Origin: Microcebus murinus
Lineage: Eukaryota; Chordata; Mammalia; Primates; Cheirogaleidae
Direction: 5' to 3'
Assembly (NCBI RefSeq): GCF_040939455.1
Contig: NC_134122.1
Span: 33,150,001-33,214,000, forward strand
DNA length: 64,000 nt
Below are positions 55,986-64,000 of this stretch, one piece after another. The position numbers and the translations under genes are program-made. A model generated the notes under the pieces. The model searched no databases. It saw only the letters and a program-made list of their open reading frames with translations, and had not been told where the DNA came from. Positions within the stretch are counted from its first letter, which is position 1. The number at the start of each line of letters is the position of its first letter.

Positions 55986-56054
55986 GATAATTGAGCTTAA
56001 ACACATGATATACAAGTACTGTGCTAGCATTTGGCAATAGAGTCTTCTAGTGCT

Positions 56055-56405
56055 CACCTGAATCTGGTTCTCTTCCCCTTCTGGGCACATGAAGGAATCC
56101 TCTTCCCCATCCCATTGCAGTTTGGTGGTGTCACGTGACCCTACTGCTTAATGAATGTGTGTGCAAGGTACATGTGTCTCTGAACCTAAGCATTTAACTG
56201 CAGCCATGAGAGGTTCTTTTTCCCTGCAATGGAAACTAAGGATGCCTTGAATTCCAGTATCAGTCTGGATCCCAAGTGACTCTGGAACAGAACTCTTTGC
56301 CAATTGATATGGAACATGTAGTGTGAATTAGAAACCAAATTTTGTTGTATGAAGCCAGTGAGATTGGGAGGTTGTTGCTTTGGCATAACCTAAGCTGTAC
56401 TGCAT
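56055..56405 (+). repeat. Old LTR-like repeat (MaLR/ERVL type, tentative)
   Basis: TGGTGGTGTCACGTGACCCT, GAACAGAACTCTTTGCCAAT, TTGTTGTATGAAGCCAGTGA, GATTGGGAGGTTGTTGCTTT, and GGCATAACCTAAGCTGTACT follow a familiar old LTR 3' half. Confidence 0.6.
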
Positions 56406-56734
56406 AATACATGTAGTTGTCAATTTTACTTCTAAGTAGTCAACTAATGAGATTTACATAAGAGTTTACTATAAAAAACAGGGGACCAGGTTGCAAGAGA
56501 TATAATGATTAGGCAGCTCCGCAGTTATCACCCCTTTCTTCTTTGTCAACAGAATGAACTTTTCTTTGGGATAGCAATATTCTCAAACCCAGGGGCTGTC
56601 CAATCCTAGAGGCACCAAACCCGACAGGTTCGCTGTCTCGTTCCCTTCTGATAGAGGCTCACTTTGCCAGACTCTCTCTTGCAGGTCTTAGGCTAAAAAG
56701 CATATGGAAAATCTGCACATGAGGGCTGTGTATA
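56406..56734. other. Unique sequence
   Basis: No feature recognised. Confidence 0.35.
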
Positions 56735-57150
56735 TTAATAGTTTCCTAGGACTCCCATAACAAAGCACCACAAATTGGAAGGCTTAAACAACAGAAATGC
56801 ATTGTCTCACAGTTCTGGAGGTTCAAAGTTCAAAGTCAAGGTGGTAGCAGGATTGGTTCTTTCCGACATTTGTGAAGAAAGGGTCTGTCCCAGACCTCCC
56901 TGCTTGGCTTATGGATGGCTGTCTTCTGTGTGCCTTCAAATCTTCTTATCTGTATGTGCAGGAGTCTCTGTGTCCAAATTTCCTCCCTTTTATAAGGACG
57001 CCAGTCAAAGTGGATTGGGATCCACCCTAATGACCTTGCTTTAACTTGTTGACCTCTATAAAGACTCTATCTCCAAGAAAGGTGACATTCTGAGAAATGG
57101 AGGTAAGGATTATGACATACTTTTTTTGGCAGGGACACAATTCAAACACA
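56735..57150 (-). mobile_element. MLT1/MST-type MaLR LTR, antisense
   Basis: Strong match in antisense: CCTAGGACTCCCATAACAAA, GGCTTAAACAACAGAAATGC, CTCACAGTTCTGGAGGTTCA, CTTTTATAAGGACGCCAGTC, AAAGTGGATTGGGATCCACC, CTAATGACCTTGCTTTAACT, GGCAGGGACACAATTCAAAC. Nearly full length. Confidence 0.88.
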
Positions 57151-57639
57151 ATGTTTGTTTTGTCTTGTTTTGTTATTTTCTTGTGCCAACCGTTCTCTTC
57201 CTTTAAGCCTGGAACACTGATGTGAGGATGCATTGTAGAGAGCTAAGGCAGCTATCTTGCCACCATGAGCAGAGGCCAAAAATCACAGAGATGCCAAGAG
57301 AGTAACTTGTAACACTTAGAAACCATCTACCTTCAAGCTTCTTGTTAAGTGAACAATAATTGTTGTTATAGTGTAAGCCACTGTTAGATGAGTGTTTGTT
57401 TCTTGCAGCCAAGTTCATATGTGTTCAGCATATAAACTCATAAAGATTAAGAGCAGAAGTCCTAAAACAGAGAACCAGCCCTGCTTCCAGCTTTGTAGAT
57501 AGTAACAAGTAAGTCTTTACTACAGAACACAGTTTCAATATTTGGTAAACAAAACTGATACTACCGGCCCTTCTGGATGTATAATGTAAAGAGAGAATTA
57601 AATGAAATAGTGTCCAGCTTTTTGAAATATTGAAAGCTC
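57151..57639. other. Unique sequence
   Basis: The part 57200-57430 may include another diverged LTR end (GTGTAAGCCACTGTTAGATG), too weak to call. Confidence 0.35.
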
Positions 57640-57835
57640 AATTAGTGTTATTCATTTATTTATTCATTAAACAGTTAAACATTGAGCCCTTGCTATTTGT
57701 TGGCACAGTACTAGATCTAGAGATGGTGTTCAGAAATAGACATATTCCCAGCCCTCTTAGAGCTTCTAGTCCAGTAAGAGAGATCAACATTAATCAAATA
57801 AATACACAAATGGTTGCCCAAGTTGCAAAGTGAAA
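57640..57835 (+). repeat. Ancient repeat, left part of the unnamed mammal-wide family
   Basis: TTCATTAAACAGTTAAACAT, TGAGCCCTTGCTATTTGTTG, GGCACAGTACTAGATCTAGA and CCTCTTAGAGCTTCTAGTCC resemble the 'tattgagcacctactatgtgccagg..ggagcttacattctag' start of the family at 10016 and 20191. Confidence 0.6.
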
Positions 57836-59045
57836 AATTAAATTCAATCCAGGTATTTAAACACAAGTTGTTGGTGAAGTGCACTGAATATTATCTGTGG
57901 GTTTTCCATCAAATTCCATAGTTTAAGATTGTGAAGACTTAGTCTCAGAGTTTCTTCTTTTAAAGAAGAAAAGATGTTCTCATTATAATTAAGTGTTCAT
58001 ATAATTTATCAGGAATATAGGGCATTCTGGAGAGTTAAAGGGGACACTATTAATTATTCCAGGAAAAAGGGCATAAGGCAGAGATACCCCAAGATTTCAG
58101 GACATTTGTATGCCCTAGTGATGTTGGATGATTTATAGGAGTCTAAAGATGAGGCTATTCAGAACATGAAGATAAGAAGTCCCAAGTCAAAATTTCAACT
58201 CCACAGAATATTTCATTTTGAGGGGATAAGATAAACTTGGGAGTGATTTATTTTTGATGTGGTTGAGATTTGGAATTATACACTAAAAAAGAATTTATTT
58301 TTCATTTTCCCAGTATGTTAAATAGCAGTCAAAAGCCTACATTTCTGGTATCTTAGGAAGTTTACTGCAAGAAAAAGAAATGACTGGCATGGCCATAGTT
58401 TGATGTGCAATGATAGAGTACCATGAGACAGATTGATTCATGTTGTGTTAAGCTGGGAGGAAATGATCATCCCTGCTGTGGCTTGTAAAGGAAGTTTAAA
58501 AGCTGCTCTAGTATATTAAATGAGGCTAAAACCTTTGATCAATAATTTTTCTTCACCAAAAACAAAAAGGATGAAAATGATCAGAGATTGATTCTAAATA
58601 CTTAATGCCCACTACAGCTGACAGAAAGACTTTGCAAGCAAATATTCTGAAAGTTGCCAGTGAACTGGTCTAAATTGTGAGAGGAATTTAAAAACATGTT
58701 CGATAGTATCATCTCCACATTTCCGAAACTGAGACCAGTCTGAATGTTGGTGAAGATTGTGTGCAAAGACACATTGTGGAACAGCTTTGTTTTTGCACGT
58801 GGGTTTGGGACATTCTGACAAAATGGCAACAAAAAGGATTTGAAAGATATACCGTGTCAAATTTACATGTCTTTTATTTACCTAAATATTCAATTATGTC
58901 TGATCCATCAGCATCTATAGTTGTGATTTAGAGGCCACGACAGCCACTCCCCAACTCACTCCCCCAAAACATCCCTTCTTCCCCATCAAAATAGCTGTAG
59001 ATCCTGAAAAGCCCAAAGTTTTAACCTTGGGTTAAAGCCTGAGCA
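57836..59045. other. AT-rich unique sequence
   Basis: No repeat or exon recognised. The antisense frames at 58602-58860 show no known domain. Confidence 0.4.
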
Positions 59046-59225
59046 CATTCTGGGACCGCTTCTTACAATGCAAGTAATCTAGGCAAGTTATTTAATTTCT
59101 CTAGATCTCAATTTCCACATGTAAAATGGGAGTTGTAACAGCTACCTTGATGAAATGACAAAACGGCATGGAATAGACTAAATGCAGATCCTGGCACTCA
59201 ATAATCCTCAATAAATATGATGACT
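59046..59225 (+). repeat. MIR SINE
   Basis: GGGACCGCTTCTTACAATGC, AATCTAGGCAAGTTATTTAA, TTTCTCTAGATCTCAATTTC, CACATGTAAAATGGGAGTTG, CAATAATCCTCAATAAATAT. Confidence 0.8.
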
Positions 59226-59469
59226 TTATCCTTAGTCTCCTGCCTCTCTCTCCACTTTCAAAAATTCAATTGACATCTGGAAGAGGTAAAACCTAAGCTT
59301 CATTTTTTTTTGCTTAATAAATGTTCTCTTGCTATATAACATAAGCGCATAAATCGTTCATTTTATGGATGAGTATTTTGAAAGAAAATGCACCCACTCA
59401 ACCATCAAGCATATCAATAAATAAACATTCCTAGACCCCCAGAAACCTCCTACACAGGCTGCCTCCTCA
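59226..59469. other. Unique AT-rich sequence
   Basis: No feature recognised. Confidence 0.35.
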
Positions 59470-60965
59470 AAGGCACCCAATATACAGACTTTTATCACCA
59501 TAAAATCTGTTTTGCCCATTTTTGAACCTCATGCAGCCTCTACTCTTTTTTTGTCTTGCTTCTTTCATTCAACATTAGGTGTGTGCAATTAATGAATTTT
59601 ATTGTATGTGACTATAGTTCATTTTCATTGGTTGGAGTATTTTATCACATCAACATATCATGACTGACCTGTTAATTCTTCTCCTGATGAACAGACAGGG
59701 TGTTTCCAATTTTGGCTATTTTGAAAAATGCTACTATGGACATTCTTGTCCTTTTGAGGTACAGAGTATACATTTCTCTTAGACATGTATTTGAGATTGG
59801 AATTGCTGGGCCATTGGGTTACTGTGTGTTCAGCTTTAATAGTTTTTATCCAAGAGTTTTCCAAAGGGGTTAAAAATTAACACTTTTACTGGGAATGTGT
59901 GAGAATTCTACTTCTTCCACTTCTCCATCATCACCAATATTGGCGTTGTTGGTTGCTAGTGTGTTGATTTGTTAAGAGTGTGTGTGTGTATACGCACATT
60001 ATATATAAAAATTATTCATTATGTAAAAATATATGTAGTATATATATTTCTCCCATTCTGGTTGGTTAATGGAGGCAACTAATTTAGTTTCAATTTCCAT
60101 TTTACTGATGGATAAGAAAGTTGAGCATTTTTTATATGTTTATTGGTTATTTGTATGCACTCTCTTGTGAGTGCCTCTTCAAGTCTTCTGCCCAGTTTTG
60201 AGGGGGGTTATCTTTTTTATTGATTTGCATGTGTTCTTTATATATTCTGGATAAGAGTCCTTTGTCAGTTACAGGTATTACAAAGTCTTCCCTCACTCTG
60301 TCACTTGCCTTTTCACTCACTCAATGATGTCTCTTCATAAAGAGAAGTTCCTAATTTTATATAGTTCATTGTATCAATATACGCATTACAGTTAGTACCT
60401 TTTGGCTTAAAAACATCTTTACCTACATCTACCTTGAAGGTATTCTCCTATTTTTCTTCTAAAAGCTTTATTATTTGCCTTTATCATTTAATTAAAATTC
60501 TGTTTGGAAGTTTTTTGGTTTGGTGTTAGGTGGTGTTAGATTACTTTTGTTTTTCCATGTAAATAAACAGTTGGCCCAGTCCCAAATAATAAAAAGATCT
60601 TCCTTTCTCCATGCCACTGTAGAGTCACCTTTTTTCATATATCAAATGACGACTTATGCGTAGGCATTTTTTTTCTAGTCTCTTTTTCCTTTCTTTGTTC
60701 TATTTGTTTTGCCTTGAACCAAAACCACATTGTGCTAATTACAGGAGCTTTATAATAGGTCTTCATACTTTATAATAGTGTTAGGTTTTTCCACCTTGTT
60801 CTTCAAGATCAACTTGGCCATTCTTGGCCCTTTGCATTTTAAATGTCTTTTATAGAAAGCTTTTCAAATTCCACAAAATAAGCCTTTGGATATTTTGATT
60901 GCGGTTGTATTGAAATCTAGATAATCTATTCTTGTAACTTTTTTCTATATTTGATTTTTATTTCC
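59470..60965 (-). mobile_element. Old L1 (L1ME/L1MC-type), ORF2 3' region, antisense
   Basis: About 1.5 kb in antisense: GGGTGTTTCCAATTTTGGCT, GGAATTGCTGGGCCATTGGG, TTTTCCAAAGGGGTTAAAAA, TTTATATGTTTATTGGTTAT, CTCTTCAAGTCTTCTGCCCA, TTTATATATTCTGGATAAGA, TTGCCTTTTCACTCACTCAA, TTATAATAGGTCTTCATACT, CAAATTCCACAAAATAAGCC. This is the C-terminal half of ORF2 read backwards, riddled with stops and interrupted by TA/TG simple sequence at 59980-60050. Confidence 0.88.
59980..60052 (+). repeat. (TG)n / TA-rich simple sequence within L1
   Basis: GTGTGTGTGTATACGC followed by ATATATAAAAATTATTC and TATATATATTTC. Confidence 0.8.
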
Positions 60966-61440
60966 AAAAGGAAAAATTACCCTTAATTGCCATGTGTATT
61001 TGTTCTTTGATTCAGAAAGAATCAAATTGCTTTGTTAATTTTCCAAAGAGGAAATTTATCTAGCTATGTTTTTGTTATTGATGTCTAGACACTGGCAAAT
61101 TCAAATCAGCAGGAAATGGGTGGCTTGTCTAGTTGTGTTTTCTTTCCCTTCAGGGTCTTGAGCCTTTGAGTCATGGCTTTCTTGGTTCTCTTCAATATCT
61201 TCAAACAGCTTCAGGGGTATTTGTTTGTTTGGGAATATTTTATCCATCTGTTATAGTTGTTCTTAGCAGGAGAGGTGATCTGATACAAGCTCCTTCATCA
61301 CGGCAGAACGTGCAAGTTGAATGAGGCCTCATTTTAAGGCTAGATGTTCCACTGAGATTAACCAATAGAAAGCAGTGCCCATGGGAAAAGGAATGTACCA
61401 TCTAGGATGTAACTTTGAGGTCCCCTTGAAGCAAAAAGCC
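60966..61440. other. Unique AT-rich sequence
   Basis: No feature recognised beyond the L1 edge. Confidence 0.35.
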
Positions 61441-61525
61441 TCCTCTCGTTTCTCTCTCCATCTCCAGGGCTTAGCATATTGTGTGCTCTCAATAAGTGTT
61501 TGCTAGATTTATGAATAAGGAAAAG
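61441..61525 (+). repeat. L2/MIR tail fragment
   Basis: CCATCTCCAGGGCTTAGCAT, GTGTGCTCTCAATAAGTGTT and TGCTAGATTTATGAATAAGG match an L2 3' end. Confidence 0.65.
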
Positions 61526-61834
61526 AATAACGGCAGCCTGACATGCCACACCAAGAGGGCAGGAATGACTTGTTCCACAAGGTAAGTCTTTTCAACCTGG
61601 GAAAACACCAGCTGTCAACTGTCAGCTAACATTTGGGCAGAAAGGCACCTGCCATCAGGAATGAAAGATTTCATAAGGGTGACCCAACATGGGATAGGGA
61701 CATGGCCTCATCAGCCTGAATTCAACATCTGAGCTCTTTCCAATAAAGAACAAATCTTGTTCTGACAAAGTGTTGCAATAGTCTACAATTCAGTTTCAGA
61801 GGAAAGGAGTCAGGCATTGTCCTTTTATTCTACA
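61526..61834. other. Unique sequence
   Basis: No feature recognised. Confidence 0.35.
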
Positions 61835-62195
61835 GCAAAGACTGAACACTGGAAACAACCTAAATAGCCTACAACAGAGTATGAGATACAGCCAGACAAT
61901 AAATTATTATTCACTTACTTTAAATAATAATGGGCAATAATATTTAATGACATGAAAATCCACAATACACTGCTAAGTGAAATAAGCCAGTTATAAATAA
62001 CTAAAGTATGATGGTATTTTTTAAAAGGCTATATAGGCATAGAAAAAGGCTCTGAATAGATATCAAAATTTAATGTGGTTATCTTTAGATCATGAGATTA
62101 TAACTAATGAAAGTTTTCTTCTTTGGCTTATCCACAATGTGTAAATTTTTTATAAAAATATTTCTTTTTATAAATAGTAATTTTTAAAATTGTCT
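61835..62195 (+). mobile_element. Old L1 3' end (L1M type), sense
   Basis: ACTGGAAACAACCTAAATAG, CCTACAACAGAGTATGAGAT, CACAATACACTGCTAAGTGA, AATAAGCCAGTTATAAATAA, TGTGGTTATCTTTAGATCAT and an A/T-rich end follow the L1M ORF2 end and 3'UTR order. Confidence 0.78.
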
Positions 62196-62962
62196 CTTAA
62201 AGGTGCTACTCTGGGCACCTTTTGCTGGAAAGAAAATGTCCATTTTTGCATCTCTCCAGAGATAATTCCTCTGCCTGTTGCTTTAGAATAGGACGGGGAG
62301 TGTAGGGTGGCCTGGAGTTGAGAGTTTTATGAGCACTGATTAATGATAGATGAAGCCGCCCTTTGCTGGCCACATTTCGCTGTAACGGGAGAGGAAGTGT
62401 GAGAAATGAGCGGGGAACCAGCCAGAGAACCTGCCCTGCTGAGCCCAGCCTGGAGGAAGGAACAGGCTCTCTGCTCTCAGAGAACAGGAAAAGACGACCC
62501 CTCTGTTGTGACTCAGGCTGCTGATTACCTGCAGATGCCATTAGCAGTTACCTGATCCATAAACAGGACAGTAAGTAGGGCCCAGCATATGGACTGCTGC
62601 AGTTTGCTCCCTGTCACAATTGCTCAATGGGCTACCCTGAGGAAATGGTTTCCCACCCTCCCCCACCAAGCCACCCCACCCACTGCAGACATGTTCATTA
62701 TTATTATTGTGAACACAGGGCCTTATGACATTGCATCAAACATTTCACTCTGCACAAGCTGTCTTCCGAGAAGATCTACTCTGTAACCACTGAGAAATAA
62801 CCCTCCTGAGAGGCTGTGGGGCAGTTTCTAAAGATCTCTATTAGGGAGCCTAGAGTGTCCCATGTCTTACCAACACTCACCTTCTCCAGATGGCCCCTGC
62901 TAAAAGTCTTCCCCTGTCAAGTTGCCACCATCCCTTGAGCAGCCAGCCTTATGTCCACACCA
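62196..62962. other. Unique sequence
   Basis: No repeat or exon recognised. Confidence 0.4.
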
Positions 62963-63085
62963 ACTGGGTCGAATTCTGATTCTGCTTCTTGCTAGCTGTG
63001 TGATCTTGGGAAAAGTCAATTAATGTCTTTGAATTTCCACTTTGCCATCTGTAAAATATTCATGGTAATAGCTAACACTCATAGT
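62963..63085 (+). repeat. MIR SINE
   Basis: GGGTCGAATTCTGATTCTGC, TTCTTGCTAGCTGTGTGATC, TTGGGAAAAGTCAATTAATG, TTTGCCATCTGTAAAATATT. Confidence 0.85.
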
Positions 63086-63235
63086 TAACTTTGTCACGCA
63101 TTTATTTGCTTAACCCTCACCCAGCCCCATGGAGTGGCAGAGAGTTTGTTCCACATGTTATTGATGAGAAACCTGAAGCACAGACAGTTATGGAATCTCC
63201 CCAACCTGTACCTATCTATGAATTGAGGCACTGTG
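63086..63235 (-). repeat. MIR-like fragment, antisense
   Basis: TTTGTCACGCATTTATTTGC, TTAACCCTCACCCAGCCCCA, TGTTATTGATGAGAAACCTG and AAGCACAGACAGTTATGGAA, directly abutting the sense MIR. Confidence 0.6.
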
Positions 63236-63294
63236 TGCTCAGAATGGGATGATCTTTGCTAAGCTCCTCTCTTAACACTATGCTAAACTGCCTT

Positions 63295-63415
63295 TTGTAA
63301 TAAAAATAATGCTTAGCTTGAACCATCGTTGTGAAGATTAAATAATATTTGAGAAAGTATCTGACAGAAACTTTGCAGAAAACAATTGCTCAATAAATAA
63401 TGCTTGTCAATTCAT
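63295..63415 (+). repeat. MIR SINE 3' part
   Basis: TGTAATAAAAATAATGCTTA, CGTTGTGAAGATTAAATAAT, AAGTATCTGACAGAAACTTT and AATTGCTCAATAAATAATGC. Confidence 0.75.
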
Positions 63416-64000
63416 GTGTTAGTTAATGCAAATGTAGTCACCTATGCAACAAGACAAAAATATTCTAGAAACATCCGGACATCACCTCCGAATCTAATTG
63501 TGGAGGCAAGGTCTCACTTCACGGCAGCACCTTCATAATTGCCTTATTTCCTGGGGATTCCTTGTCAAAGCACCAATTCTTAGACCAGCAATTCTCAAAG
63601 CACCGTGTTCAGTCTCACCAAGCAATTGTTTTTTTATTATTATACTGGTTGTGGTTGGGAAAGAAACAAAGCAGATTTTTAACTTATTTTTTGTAGCCCT
63701 CAAATAAGGGCTAAAGACCAGGACAGCTCCAATCTCCCAAGGATGCATCTGCTGGCTGGTGTTTGTCTTTGCTGGGGATGCCAGGATGCCCCCCAAGTGG
63801 TCTTTGTGATGACCCACAGCCTTCTTCCTCCCCAGCCTTCCTCACACACAGAGCTGGGGAGAAGCAAACACGAGGAGGACCAGAAATGCAGCAAGGGGTC
63901 CCTGGCAGGTGAAGCTTACAAGAAGAGCATGCCCAGAACTGTCACTGGCTAGAGTGTGGCACTTGGAGGAATGCTCCTACCATTTGTCCCCTAATGAATC
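63416..64000. other. Unique sequence
   Basis: A 25-base MER5-like scrap (CAGCAATTCTCAAAGCACCG at 63587) is possible. Otherwise nothing is recognised. Confidence 0.35.

Noticed and set aside
1..64000. tRNA, snRNA, rRNA or 7SK/Y RNA genes or pseudogenes
   Set aside because: I looked for the characteristic internal promoter boxes and conserved starts (for example of U6, tRNA A/B boxes) and saw none beyond the tRNA-derived heads of MIRs.

Overview
The window looks like mammalian, primate-type nuclear DNA with no protein-coding gene that I can support. It is AT-rich, has no long open frame resembling a known cellular protein, and is built from unique non-coding sequence interleaved with interspersed repeats. 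The best clue to the organism is the Alu at 17596-17926. Its left/right-monomer linker contains a GAAATTAATTGGCCAACTAA-type insertion, and its right arm ends in GAGCTAGGCTGACGCCACGG, a combination I associate with strepsirrhine (lemur-type) Alus. A second, older AluJ-like copy lies at 38415-38723. A lemur such as Microcebus or a relative is the most likely source; this is inference.

Layout. 1-8.5 kb: unique sequence with an inactivated mariner (1909-3164), a conserved-looking block (4495-5000) and two strong inverted repeats. 8.5-17 kb: an L1 3' end with a perfect 16-bp target duplication (TSD), a hAT-type element, a TA-flanked MITE, a MER5A and several MIRs. 17-27 kb: an AT-rich enhancer-like block, the lemur Alu, and two related segments of about 430 bp (18505-18949 and 26032-26459) that I cannot assign to a known family. 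27-40 kb: mostly unique sequence, two Tigger-type copies, a head-to-head pair of unrelated solo LTRs (34227-34552 minus, 34725-35220 plus) and the AluJ. 40-47 kb: a dense mosaic in which an MLT1-like LTR is split by a young L1, followed by an antisense MLT1 and a MER1A with an 8-bp TSD. 47-55 kb: mostly unique, with conserved-looking blocks near 48.6-49.1, 53.4 and 54.7 kb. 55-64 kb: MaLR-like LTRs, an old antisense L1 of about 1.5 kb, another L1 3' end and MIRs.

Nothing here works as a pathway or operon. The only coding remnants are a dead mariner transposase and L1 ORF2 fragments. The window is best read as intergenic or deep intronic DNA, possibly a regulatory gene desert. I found no clearly new biological system. 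The features most worth checking are the duplicated unassigned segment, an LTR promoter with CCAAT boxes on an exact 24-bp period, and the enhancer-like blocks. Repeat names are from memory of consensus sequences and were not verified by a search.
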